Under the pieces are notes generated by a model. It saw only the letters and a list, made by a program, of their open reading frames with translations, searched no databases and was not told where the DNA came from. A stretch of DNA of 64,000 nt, taken from positions 1-64,000 of the forward strand of contig NZ_QGLE01000009.1 in NCBI RefSeq assembly GCF_003173035.1, in the 5' to 3' direction. The position numbers and the translations under genes are program-made. The DNA is from Zavarzinia aquatilis (lineage in GTDB: Bacteria; Pseudomonadota; Alphaproteobacteria; Zavarziniales; Zavarziniaceae). Each line of letters begins with the position of its first letter. Position 1 is the first letter of the stretch. This document shows positions 27,156-38,020 of this stretch, one piece after another.

Positions 27156-28112
27156 ATGAAGACGGCACAAGCCCTCGGCCTTCTGGCCATCCTGGCCGGG
27201 GTCTCCCCGGCCGCCGCCGGCGGCACCGGCGAATTCTCGCCGGTGCTTCAGGGAACGGCGCACGAAGCCATGTTCTGCCTTGCCGCGGATGGCGATTCCA
27301 TGCTCGCCGTGGGCGCTCCCAACCTGGTCTTCGCCAGCACGGACAAGGGCGCCACCTGGCGCCCGGAGCCCGCGATCGCGACCGATGCCGCGCTGTTCGG
27401 CTGCCGCCTGAAGCATGGCGTCGGCCTGATCGTCGGCCAGCGGGGCACGACCTTCCGCGCCGTTGGCGGAAGCTGGTCCGCGGTGAAGCCGGTGACCGAT
27501 GCCCGGCTCTTCGCGGTCGACCTGAACGCGGCCGGCCTTGCCGTCGCGGTCGGCGCCTTCGGCACGATGCTGGTCTCGACCGACAGTGGTCAGACCTGGG
27601 CGCCGGTCGCCTTCGACTGGTCGGCCACGAACGGCGAGGGATTCCAGCCCCATCTCTACGGCGTCGCCGTGGCGGTGGATGGCACCATCACCGTGGTCGG
27701 GGAGTTCGAGACCGTGCTGCGTTCGACCGATCGCGGCGCGAGCTGGTCGGTGGTCCATGGCGGCAAGGCATCGCTGTTCGACGTCAACCTGTCCGAGGAC
27801 GGCGTGGGTTACGCGGTCGGGCAGAACGGCCGCGTGCTGCGCACCACCGATGGCGGCGCGAGCTGGCGGGTGGTGCCCAGCGGCACGGCGACCAATCTGC
27901 TCGGCGTCGGTCGCTCGCGCGAGGGGTCGGTCGTGGTGACCGGGCTTCGCGGGATGCTGGTCGGCAGTGACGCGGCCGATCGCTTCACGTCGGTAACGCC
28001 GGGCGATGTCGCCACCGGCTGGTATCAGCCGGTGGTCAGCCTGGGCGGCGGCCGCTGGCTGGTCGCGGGTAACGATGGACGGATCGTGCGCCTGTCGGCG
28101 GACGGTCAGTGA
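27156..28112 (+). CDS. YCF48-like / BNR-repeat beta-propeller protein
   Basis: A 318-residue secreted beta-propeller. A Sec signal peptide (1-21, ending PAAAGG) is followed by repeated Asp-box motifs of the form S/T-x-D-x-G-x-x-W: STDKGATW, STDSGQTW, STDRGASW and TTDGGASW. Between them recur AVG and VVG strand motifs typical of YCF48/photosystem-assembly-factor-like domains; in heterotrophs these are envelope proteins of unknown function. It lies 12 bases after DUF1329 copy 1 and 40 before the DUF1302 gene, so it is part of the same operon, perhaps as a scaffold. Confidence 0.85.
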   Translation: MKTAQALGLLAILAGVSPAAAGGTGEFSPVLQGTAHEAMFCLAADGDSMLAVGAPNLVFASTDKGATWRPEPAIATDAALFGCRLKHGVGLIVGQRGTTFRAVGGSWSAVKPVTDARLFAVDLNAAGLAVAVGAFGTMLVSTDSGQTWAPVAFDWSATNGEGFQPHLYGVAVAVDGTITVVGEFETVLRSTDRGASWSVVHGGKASLFDVNLSEDGVGYAVGQNGRVLRTTDGGASWRVVPSGTATNLLGVGRSREGSVVVTGLRGMLVGSDAADRFTSVTPGDVATGWYQPVVSLGGGRWLVAGNDGRIVRLSADGQ

Positions 28113-28152
28113 CAACGGCCGCGACGAAGCGGCGGAAACAGAGGGGGCTGGA

Positions 28153-30051
28153 ATGAGCAAGGGCAAGGTCAGGAAGGCGGCCGGACGGCGGTCGGAGACG
28201 CGGCTGGTGGTCGGCATGTTGGGCGGCGGCGCGCTGTGCGGCCTGGTGATGCCGGCCTTCGGCATCGACTTCACCGTATCGGGATTCATCCAGCATCAGA
28301 TGGCGATCAAGCTGTCGGACAAGGAGAACCCGAACAACCAGTCGGGCGATCCCTTCAACGGCAAGGAAGTGCCGCTGAAGCCGCTGGGCATCGACCTCGG
28401 GGCGCTGGCGGCGGTCAACCGCGTCCTGTCCGCGGCATCGCTGCCGGTGCTGAACGACCTGACCAGCCCGCTCTTCGGCTCTGCTGTGACCTTGCCGCCG
28501 ACCGGCTATCGCGACGTGCGCACCACGAGCAACGATCTGAACCTGATGATCAGCCGGCTCGAAGTGAACATGAACGCGGCCATCGACGCGAACTGGAGCG
28601 CCTCGGCGACGTTGCGTGCCGTCTATGACTGGAATCCCTACAAGGACGTTTCCGACGTCAATTTCTTCCAGACCCAGATGCGGGAAGGCGGCGGAGGGAC
28701 GCCTTTCGAATACGCCCAGAAGAACTTCATGGTCGACTTCCCCAACGCGACCATCAACTATGTGAACGGGCCGTTCTTCGCCCGGCTGGGCAACCAGCAG
28801 ATCGCCTGGGGCGAGGCAGTGTTCTTCCGCGTGCTCGACGTGCCCAACGGCCTCGACCTGCGCCGCCATCTGATCATGGATCCCGGGCTCGAGGAATATT
28901 CCGACAAGCGGGTGCCGGGCTTCGGTCTGCGCGCCTCCTATCAGATATCGCCCGACTGGGAAGTGGAAGGTTTCATCCAGAAGTTCGAGCCGACGATCTA
29001 TCCCAACCCGTCGTCGCCCTACAATATCATCCCCGATCAGTTCACCCTGCATGATCGCTACGACGGTTACGCCGACAACCTGTGGAATGTCGGCGGTCGC
29101 GTCCGCGGTCAGCTCGGTCCCCTCGGCCTGCAGTTCATCGCGGTTTCGCGGCACAATCCGGACGGCGCCATCCGCTGGACCAAGTCTGGCCAATCGGCGG
29201 ATATTCCGCTGCTGCCCGGCTCCGGCAAGACATTGGCCGAGACGCCGTTCGAGGTCGATCAGGCCCGCGGCGTGAAAAGTCAGGAGGAATGGTTCGATTA
29301 CGCCGGTTCTGTCCGCCTCGATGGCGTTCAGGCACTCAATTCGGCGGTCGACGATTTCCAGCCCGCGACCGGCGCGCTGACCGCCTACAACGTCGGCAAC
29401 AGCCCCTCGCTGGCGGCCGGGGAACTCGATACGTTCTTCTGGCTCTCGGGCGGGCTGCGCGGCCATATCGAGCGCGTGTTCCCCTACGAGAACGTCTTCG
29501 GTGCCAGCGCCAACTATGTCTTCGAGGGCGAGCCCGGTTCCTTCTTCGAGCAGCTCATCACCCGTGTCGAGATGACCTATACGCCGGACAAGGTGTTCAC
29601 GGCGCCGTCCCTGACCAAGACGTTCCAGATCAAGGACGAATGGGCCTTCGCCGCCGTGGTCGAGAAATGGTACCGCTGGAGCGAGGATTTTCCCGCCGCC
29701 TATCTGGTCGCGCAATATATCTACAAGTCGGCGAGTGATCTCTTCGGTCGCAGTCTCGACGGCTATGGTGGCGACGCGACCGGCCTGCACGGCGGGATCG
29801 AGAATTACCAGGCGGTCGCCTTCGCCGGCTTCCAGCCCTCGCCGTCCCTCGAATGGCGTTTCGAATGGGCCGTGCTCTATGACGTGCGGGGGGGCTGGTA
29901 CATCCAGCCCGGCGTGCGCTGGAAGCCAGACGACAAGTGGCAGGTCGATATCCACGCCACCGTGATCGCGGGGCGCGACGACAATCGCAATGCCGTCTCG
30001 ACCCTCGACTTCGCCGACGAACTGGCGCTGCGCGTCACCTATCAATTCTGA
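28153..30051 (+). CDS. DUF1302 outer-membrane protein
   Basis: A 632-residue predicted outer-membrane barrel. The basic start and hydrophobic stretch (about 18-36, VVGMLGGGALCGLVMPAFG) form a signal peptide, mature FTVSGFIQHQ follows, and the protein ends VTYQF with the terminal Phe used for barrel assembly. Motifs such as NYVNGPFFARLGNQQIAWGE and VPGFGLRASYQ are characteristic of the DUF1302 family, which is recurrently linked with DUF1329 genes. The start at 28153 is set by GGGGGCTGGA just upstream and the signal peptide. It is the best candidate for the outer-membrane pore of the cluster. A strong terminator follows. Confidence 0.88.
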   Translation: MSKGKVRKAAGRRSETRLVVGMLGGGALCGLVMPAFGIDFTVSGFIQHQMAIKLSDKENPNNQSGDPFNGKEVPLKPLGIDLGALAAVNRVLSAASLPVLNDLTSPLFGSAVTLPPTGYRDVRTTSNDLNLMISRLEVNMNAAIDANWSASATLRAVYDWNPYKDVSDVNFFQTQMREGGGGTPFEYAQKNFMVDFPNATINYVNGPFFARLGNQQIAWGEAVFFRVLDVPNGLDLRRHLIMDPGLEEYSDKRVPGFGLRASYQISPDWEVEGFIQKFEPTIYPNPSSPYNIIPDQFTLHDRYDGYADNLWNVGGRVRGQLGPLGLQFIAVSRHNPDGAIRWTKSGQSADIPLLPGSGKTLAETPFEVDQARGVKSQEEWFDYAGSVRLDGVQALNSAVDDFQPATGALTAYNVGNSPSLAAGELDTFFWLSGGLRGHIERVFPYENVFGASANYVFEGEPGSFFEQLITRVEMTYTPDKVFTAPSLTKTFQIKDEWAFAAVVEKWYRWSEDFPAAYLVAQYIYKSASDLFGRSLDGYGGDATGLHGGIENYQAVAFAGFQPSPSLEWRFEWAVLYDVRGGWYIQPGVRWKPDDKWQVDIHATVIAGRDDNRNAVSTLDFADELALRVTYQF

Positions 30052-30075
30052 AAGCCGGCTTCCCCCCGGCTCGAC

Positions 30076-30123
30076 TGGGGGAGGGGCGGACCGCCACGGC
30101 TCCCGCGCCTCCCCCATTTTTTT
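30076..30123 (+). terminator. Rho-independent terminator after DUF1302
   Basis: TGGGGGAGG (30076-30084) pairs with CCTCCCCCA (30108-30116), followed by seven T. This is one of the clearest intrinsic terminators in the window. It divides the long P450-to-DUF1302 run from the last two genes, which must rely on read-through or their own promoter. Confidence 0.85.
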
Positions 30124-30156
30124 GCCTGGGCGAAGCGACAAGAGAGGACAAGAGGG

Positions 30157-31422
30157 ATGAGAAGGATCGGCATCGGCCTTGCGGCGGGTATCGGCGCGCT
30201 CTCCGTCGCCATGATGGCCTATGGCCAGGATGCGCCGGTCGCCGTGAACGGCGCCAGTTTCACGCTCGATGGCTTCGGCGGCGGCGACGAGCACGGCTCG
30301 GCTGCGGGCGGTGGCGCCAGCGTCACCCTGCCGCTGGGGCGCCTCGGCCTGCAGGTCGACGGCATCGCCGGTTATGCGGCGAACGAGAAGGATTACTGGG
30401 GCGGGGCGGCGCAGATCTATCTGCGCGATCCGGCAAGTCACCTGATCGGTGTCGCGGCATCGGGCTTTTCGGTCGATGGCACGTCGCAATATTCGGTCTC
30501 GGCGATCGGCGAATATTACATCGACAAGGTCACGCTCGAAGGCGTGCTGGGTTACCAATGGGGTGACATCGCCCGGGGGCCGGTCGCTCGCGCCGGCTTC
30601 TCCTATTACGCGGCTGACGATTTCCGCTTCGGGATCGGTGTCGGCTATGGCGAGGACAAGGACGTTGCCGCGGACGCGGAGCTCGAGTATCTGGCGTTGC
30701 CGCAGACCGGCCTCGCTCTCTATGCTTCGGGCGCCTTCGACAATGCGGGCGCGCTCGGGCTTGTCGGCTTGCGGCTCTACCTGGGCGGGGGTGACGGGGC
30801 GACCTCGCTGCTGGCGCGCCATCGTCAGGGTGGACGACCGAATTTCCTGCTTGCTGCCCCCGCGATCACGGGGGCGCGGCTCATCGGCCGGACCGCCGGC
30901 GCGCTGAATGCCGGCACGGCGCTGGGCGACATGCCGGCGGTGGTGGCGCCCGCCGCCCGGGGCATGGCGGGTGAAGCCATGCCCGGGCTCCTGGGCGACA
31001 TTTTCGCGACCGATCAGGACCAGGCGCCACTGGGAGGCCTGCTGGGCGGCATCCTGCCGGCTGGCAGCACCGGCACGCCCGTCGATTCCCTTCCGGTGGT
31101 GGGCGATCTCGTGGGCAGCCTGGTGGAAATTCTGTCTCCCGAGACGCTCCGGGTCGGCGATCTGCCGACCGGGGCGGGCGCGCTCGCCGGGGTTCCGCTG
31201 GCGGGCGATCTTCTCGGCCTGTTGCCGGCCGAGGGTGTGCCTGTCCTGCTGGGCAGCCTGAAGCCCCAACAGCTCCTGACCGGCCTCGCGCCCAATCTGC
31301 TTGGCGGGCTGACCGATCCGGCCGTGCTGTCCGGGTTGTTCGACAACCTGACCGGGGGCACGCTCGGCAATCTGCTGGGCGGCATCCTGGGCGATGTGCC
31401 GATGCCCTCGCTCCTGCCCTGA
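30157..31422 (+). CDS. Exported barrel-like protein with Gly/Leu-rich tail, unknown
   Basis: A 421-residue protein I do not recognise. A Sec signal peptide is clear (1-23, ending MAYGQ). Residues about 33-212 form regular amphipathic strands (SVTLPLGRLGLQVDGIAGYA, AQIYLRDPASHLIGVAASG, YSVSAIGEYYIDKVTLEGVL, GLVGLRLYLGG) like a small outer-membrane barrel. The last ~180 residues change character: rich in Gly, Leu, Pro and Val with irregular repeats such as GLLGGILPAG, PVVGDLVGSL, PLAGDLLGLLP and GNLLGGILGDVP, and few charges. Such a tail is unusual for an outer-membrane protein and could lie in or against a lipid layer. It is 5 bases from DUF1329 copy 2, so the two are probably co-transcribed. 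Confidence 0.7.
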   Translation: MRRIGIGLAAGIGALSVAMMAYGQDAPVAVNGASFTLDGFGGGDEHGSAAGGGASVTLPLGRLGLQVDGIAGYAANEKDYWGGAAQIYLRDPASHLIGVAASGFSVDGTSQYSVSAIGEYYIDKVTLEGVLGYQWGDIARGPVARAGFSYYAADDFRFGIGVGYGEDKDVAADAELEYLALPQTGLALYASGAFDNAGALGLVGLRLYLGGGDGATSLLARHRQGGRPNFLLAAPAITGARLIGRTAGALNAGTALGDMPAVVAPAARGMAGEAMPGLLGDIFATDQDQAPLGGLLGGILPAGSTGTPVDSLPVVGDLVGSLVEILSPETLRVGDLPTGAGALAGVPLAGDLLGLLPAEGVPVLLGSLKPQQLLTGLAPNLLGGLTDPAVLSGLFDNLTGGTLGNLLGGILGDVPMPSLLP

Positions 31423-31427
31423 CCGCC

Positions 31428-32804
31428 ATGCACATCCGGCGTTACGACCGAACCTATTCCCGGCGCCACTTCCTCGGGCAGGCGGCGCGCGGCGCCTTCT
31501 CCGCCGGTCTGCTGGCGCCGCTCTGGCCGGTGCTGGCGGCGGCCGGGGACGCTGCCGCGGCCTATCCCGAGGAGCTGCGCTCGATCGAGGCCTATACCGG
31601 CGGCAAGCTCGCCGCCGGGCAGGACATCACGGCCGACAATGTCGACCTGGTGCGCGATCTGCTCGATCCCGTGCAGGTCCGGCAGATCCGCGAGATGGGC
31701 CGGCGCCTGCGCCTCGCCCCGGTGACCTCGGACATCATGCGCCTCGGCCCCTGGGACTATCTCGAGGCGACATTCCGCAACAAGGGCAAGGCCCGCTTCG
31801 ATGCCGACGGCAACATCGTCACGGACGAGGGCAGGCCCTGGAGCGGCGGTCACCCCTTTCCGGCGAGCACGGACGGGCTGCAGGCCTTTGCCGGCCAGAC
31901 CCTGAGCTGGGGCCGTCACGACGCCTCGGTCTATGCCATCAGGGAATGCGACATCGGTGTCGGCGGCGCCGTCGATTACCGCTACGAGGCGGCCTGGGCC
32001 GAAATGTCGCCGGTCGCCCGCGTCACCATGGATCCCCGGCCCTATCTGCCCGGCCAGGAAGACAAGCTGCGCTACCAGGCCATTTTCTTCACCGCACCGG
32101 ACGACGTGCGGGGCGGCTCGTTCCTCAATGTATGGCCCTACGACCAGCGGAAGTTCCCGGACCTCTTCGGTTATGTGCCCAGCTTCAAGCGAATCCGCCG
32201 CTATCCGACCAACCAGCGCTTCGAGCCCATGCTGCCAGGCTCCGACCTCTATCTGTCGGATGCCTGGGCGGCGGGCGATCCCTATCTGACCTGGGGGAAC
32301 TACCGGGTGGTCGGCACCGGGCCGGCGCTTGCCGCGCTGTCGGGCAATTGGTCCGGGCAACACGCCAATTGGGAAAAGCCGACCCATGGCGGGCCGCGTG
32401 GCCTCACCTTCTACGATACGGTGGTCGAGCTGGTCCCTCAGGCGATCACGGTCGAGGCCGAACCGGTGATGTTTCCGCGCGCGCCGGTCTCGAAGAAACA
32501 GGTGCGCTTCGACCTGCGCACCATGCTGCCCATCACCATGGTCAGCTATGACCGGCGGGGGCAGCTCTTCCGCTCCTTCGACGGGGCCTATTCACTTTAT
32601 GACGACGGCAAGGACCGGGTGATGGACGGGGCGCGGCCCTATTGGTCGTGGACCCATGTCCATGCCTTCAATGTGCAGACCGGGCGCATGACGCGGATCG
32701 AGCAGGTGGCGCGGCTCTCGGGCGGCGATGTCATGCGGGTGAACGACCCGGAAATCTACGACCTCTATCTGACTCAAGGGGCGATGCAACGCCGCGGACG
32801 CTAG
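31428..32804 (+). CDS. DUF1329 protein with Tat signal, copy 2
   Basis: A 458-residue paralogue of the protein at 25758. Both start MHIR-YD--YSRR-F, with the twin-arginine motif SRRHFL here at 11-16, cleavage near residue 40 and the mature start AYPEELRS-EAYT. Shared blocks run to the end (DQ-KFPDLFGY-P-FKR, P-THGGPRGLTFYD), so this is a true duplicate kept by selection rather than a fragment. The two copies may bind different forms of the substrate or work at different membranes; that is inference. A bidirectional terminator follows it. Confidence 0.85.
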   Translation: MHIRRYDRTYSRRHFLGQAARGAFSAGLLAPLWPVLAAAGDAAAAYPEELRSIEAYTGGKLAAGQDITADNVDLVRDLLDPVQVRQIREMGRRLRLAPVTSDIMRLGPWDYLEATFRNKGKARFDADGNIVTDEGRPWSGGHPFPASTDGLQAFAGQTLSWGRHDASVYAIRECDIGVGGAVDYRYEAAWAEMSPVARVTMDPRPYLPGQEDKLRYQAIFFTAPDDVRGGSFLNVWPYDQRKFPDLFGYVPSFKRIRRYPTNQRFEPMLPGSDLYLSDAWAAGDPYLTWGNYRVVGTGPALAALSGNWSGQHANWEKPTHGGPRGLTFYDTVVELVPQAITVEAEPVMFPRAPVSKKQVRFDLRTMLPITMVSYDRRGQLFRSFDGAYSLYDDGKDRVMDGARPYWSWTHVHAFNVQTGRMTRIEQVARLSGGDVMRVNDPEIYDLYLTQGAMQRRGR

Positions 32805-32841
32805 GGCGGCGTCCGCCTCCCCGCTGGGGGCATCTCGCACG

Positions 32842-32880
32842 AAAAAAAAGGCCGGGGCGTCGCCACCCCGGCCTTCTTTC
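32842..32880. terminator. Bidirectional rho-independent terminator
   Basis: A run of eight A precedes GGCCGGGG (32850-32857), which pairs with CCCCGGCC (32866-32873), followed by TTCTTTC. The A run serves as a T tract for the minus strand. It therefore ends both the DUF1329 copy 2 transcript and the convergent acnA transcript. Confidence 0.88.
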
Positions 32881-32898
32881 AGTCGGATGCCCGCGCGA

Positions 32899-35610
<2,712 letters not shown>

Positions 35611-35829
35611 GGAGCGACTCCATGAATGAACAATTCAGGCGACGACACGAAGGGCATGAGGACCGCGGCTGCGATCAGCCTCGTGGATCGGTTGCGAGCA
35701 TAGTGAGACGATGCGCGCTCGTGAAGTCCCGACGATGGTCGTGGCCCCTTGATCCGCGCGATTTTTCTGGCTAGGCGGCCGCGCGTGCCTATGATGCGCG
35801 CGAATTGACCTGCTGGAAGGAGCCCGACC

Positions 35830-36594
35830 ATGGCCGTGCATGTCGAGACCAAGGGTCCGGTGACGACGATCATCCTGTCGCGCCCTCATGCGCGAAACGC
35901 CGTCGACCGTCCGACGGCGGAAGCCCTGGCCGATGCCTTCCGCGCCTTCGATGCCGACGAAGAGGCGCGCGTCGCCGTGCTTTGGGGCGATCACGGCACC
36001 TTCTGCGCAGGCGCCGATCTGAAAGCCTTCGCGACCGGCGAGAACATGAACCGGGTCGAGCCCGACGGCGACGGGCCGATGGGGCCGACCCGTCTCGATC
36101 TGTCGAAGCCGGTGATCGCGGCGATTTCGGGACATGCGGTCGCGGGCGGTCTCGAACTCGCGCTCTGGGCCGACATGCGGATCGCGGAAGACGATGCGAT
36201 CCTCGGCGTGTTCTGCCGCCGATTCGGCGTGCCGCTGATCGACGGCGGCACGGTGCGCCTGCCGCGCGTCATCGGCTTCGGCCGGGCCATGGATCTCATC
36301 CTGACCGGCCGCGCCGTCGGCGCCGCCGAGGCGCTGTCGATGGGCCTCGTCAACCGTGTCGTTCCGACCGGCACGGCGCGCGCGGCGGCGGAGGCGCTGG
36401 CGGCCGAGATCGCCGCGTTCCCGCAGGACTGCATGAAGGCCGACCGGCGTTCCGCCTACGAGCAATGGACGCTCTCGCTCGACAGCGCGCTGCAGAACGA
36501 ATTCTATATCGGCACCAGCGTTCTCGACGAGGCCGCCAGTCGCGCGAAGCGTTTCGTCGAAGGCGCGGGCCGCGGCGGCGCCAAGGTCGACTGA
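35830..36594 (+). CDS. Crotonase / enoyl-CoA hydratase family protein
   Basis: A 254-residue crotonase-fold protein with oxyanion-hole motifs HGTFCAGADLKAF and AISGHAVAGGLELAL. The first catalytic Glu of hydratases is kept (Glu109), but the second is replaced: the aligned segment reads VFCRRFGVPLIDGG instead of F-x-x-P-E-x-x-x-G. It is therefore unlikely to be a standard enoyl-CoA hydratase; another crotonase reaction is more plausible. It starts after GGAAGGAG and ends 6 bases before ccmA, so it shares a transcript with the cytochrome maturation genes, though no functional link is known. Confidence 0.85.
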   Translation: MAVHVETKGPVTTIILSRPHARNAVDRPTAEALADAFRAFDADEEARVAVLWGDHGTFCAGADLKAFATGENMNRVEPDGDGPMGPTRLDLSKPVIAAISGHAVAGGLELALWADMRIAEDDAILGVFCRRFGVPLIDGGTVRLPRVIGFGRAMDLILTGRAVGAAEALSMGLVNRVVPTGTARAAAEALAAEIAAFPQDCMKADRRSAYEQWTLSLDSALQNEFYIGTSVLDEAASRAKRFVEGAGRGGAKVD

Positions 36595-36600
36595 GCGATC

Positions 36601-37212
36601 ATGCTGGCGACCACGGGCCTCGGCATCATCCGGGGCGAGCGGGCGGTCTTCACCGACATCGACCTCGCGGTCGAGCCGGGCGAGGCGGTCGTGTTGCGCG
36701 GGCCGAACGGCGCCGGCAAATCGACGCTGCTGCGCATCCTCGCCGGTCTGCTGTCGCCGACCGTCGGCCGCGTGACCTGGGACGGCGCAGCCATCGCCGA
36801 TGACCGCGAGGCTCACGGACGCCGGCTGCGTTACGCCGGCCATGGCGATGCGCTGAAGCTCGCGCTCACGGCCTTCGACAATCTCGCCTTCTGGGCCCGC
36901 TTCGAGGGCACGCCGGTCGAGGCCGTCGACGACGCGCTCGACCGCCTCGGCCTTGGCGCCCTCGGCATGTTGCCGGCGGGTGTCATGTCGGCGGGGCAGA
37001 AACGCCGTCTCGGTCTTGCCCGCCTTGCCCTCGCCCCCCGGCCGCTCTGGCTGCTCGACGAGCCGACGGTCAGCCTCGACGCTGCCTCGGTCGATCTGCT
37101 CGCCGGCATGATCTGGGATCATCGCGCCGCGGGCGGCATGGTCGTCGTCGCCACCCATGACGGTCTGTCGCTGCCCAACGCCCGGACCTTCGTTCTGGAG
37201 AAGGCGGCATGA
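36601..37212 (+). CDS. ccmA: Haem ABC exporter ATP-binding protein CcmA
   Basis: A 203-residue ATPase of the CcmABCD complex, which releases holo-CcmE for cytochrome c maturation. Walker A GPNGAGKST, a variant signature LMSAGQKRR-like (VMSAGQKRRLGLARL) and Walker B LWLLDEPTVSLD are present, with the switch His in VATHDG. The length is normal for CcmA. The stop overlaps an ATG (ATGA, 37209-37212) that opens a repeat-derived mini-ORF leading into ccmB. Confidence 0.95.
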   Translation: MLATTGLGIIRGERAVFTDIDLAVEPGEAVVLRGPNGAGKSTLLRILAGLLSPTVGRVTWDGAAIADDREAHGRRLRYAGHGDALKLALTAFDNLAFWARFEGTPVEAVDDALDRLGLGALGMLPAGVMSAGQKRRLGLARLALAPRPLWLLDEPTVSLDAASVDLLAGMIWDHRAAGGMVVVATHDGLSLPNARTFVLEKAA

Positions 37213-37307
37213 TGTCGTATTGCGTGGCAAGCCCCCACCTCACCCCGGCCCTCGCCCCCCTGAAGGGCGGAGAGGGGGCTGGGGTCTCCGTCGAGGTGCC
37301 GCGATGA
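37209..37307 (+). other. Repeat-derived mini-ORF linking ccmA and ccmB
   Basis: A 32-codon frame starts on the ATGA overlap with the ccmA stop and ends on an ATGA overlap with the ccmB start (37304-37307). Its middle, PHLTPALAPLKGGEGAG, is the translation of a palindromic repeat. The arrangement would let ribosomes pass from ccmA to ccmB despite the insertion. Whether the peptide itself has a role is unknown. Confidence 0.5.
37243..37284. repeat. GC-rich inverted repeat in the ccmA-ccmB gap
   Basis: CCCCGGCCCTCGCCCCCCT and its imperfect complement GGGCGGAGAGGGGGCTGGGG flank GAA. It is a different family from the CCCGGCGAAGGCCGGG repeats and resembles common dispersed proteobacterial intergenic palindromes. 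Confidence 0.65.
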
Positions 37308-37969
37308 GTGCCTTCCTCGCCCTGCTGCGGCGCGACCTGCGCCTTGCCTTCGCGCAGGGCGGCTCGGTCGGGCTCGTCATCGGTTTCTTCGTCATCGCGG
37401 CGACGCTGTTCCCCCTCGCCTCCGGGCCGGAGCGGGCGGAGCTGGCGCGGGTGGCGCCGGCGGTAATCTGGATCGGCGCGTTGCTGGCGACGCTGCTCTC
37501 CCTCGACCGGCTGTTCCAGGCCGATCTCGAGGACGGCAGTCTCGACCTGCTGCTGGTCGGCGGGACGCCGTCGTCCGTGGTCGTGCTGGCGAAATGCCTT
37601 GCCCATTGGCTGTCGACCGGCTTGCCGCTGGTCCTCGTCTCGCCGCTGCTTGGACTGCTGCTCGGACTCGATCCCGTCGGCATCGTGATGCTGGTCAAGA
37701 CGCTGCTGCTCGGCACGCCGACCCTGTCGCTGATCGGCGCGGTCGGGGCGGGGCTGACCGTCGGCGTGCGGCGGGCCGGCATCCTGATCGCGGTGCTGAT
37801 CCTGCCGCTTTATGTTCCCGTGCTGATCTTCGGGGCGGGGGCGGTCGATCTCGCCGCCCTCGGCCTCGATACCGGGCCGTCGCTGGCCCTGCTCGGCGCC
37901 GTGCTGCTGGTCAGCCTGCCGGTCGGCACCCTCGGCGCGGCTGCGGCACTTCGCCTTGCTGTGCTTTAG
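37304..37969 (+). CDS. ccmB: Haem exporter membrane protein CcmB
   Basis: A 221-residue integral membrane subunit of CcmABCD with six predicted helices (e.g. GLVIGFFVIAATLFPLAS, VIWIGALLATLLSLDRLFQ, LIGAVGAGLTVGVRRAGIL). LLSLDRLFQADLEDGSLDLL is the hallmark CcmB motif. The ATG at 37304 gives the family N-terminus MSAFLALLRRDLRLA; upstream codons in the same frame belong to the repeat. ccmC follows after 51 bases. Confidence 0.94.
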   Translation: MSAFLALLRRDLRLAFAQGGSVGLVIGFFVIAATLFPLASGPERAELARVAPAVIWIGALLATLLSLDRLFQADLEDGSLDLLLVGGTPSSVVVLAKCLAHWLSTGLPLVLVSPLLGLLLGLDPVGIVMLVKTLLLGTPTLSLIGAVGAGLTVGVRRAGILIAVLILPLYVPVLIFGAGAVDLAALGLDTGPSLALLGAVLLVSLPVGTLGAAAALRLAVL

Positions 37970-38020
37970 GATGATTTGGATCATATTGTCGGGCGGGGCG
38001 GTCAAGGATAAGACATCATC

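Noticed and set aside
25743-31269. Very long minus-strand open frames (848 and 1077 codons) opposite the DUF1329, YCF48 and DUF1302 genes
   Set aside because: They mirror real genes, carry no known motif and have a shadow-type amino-acid bias. Signal peptides, ribosome sites and families support the plus strand.
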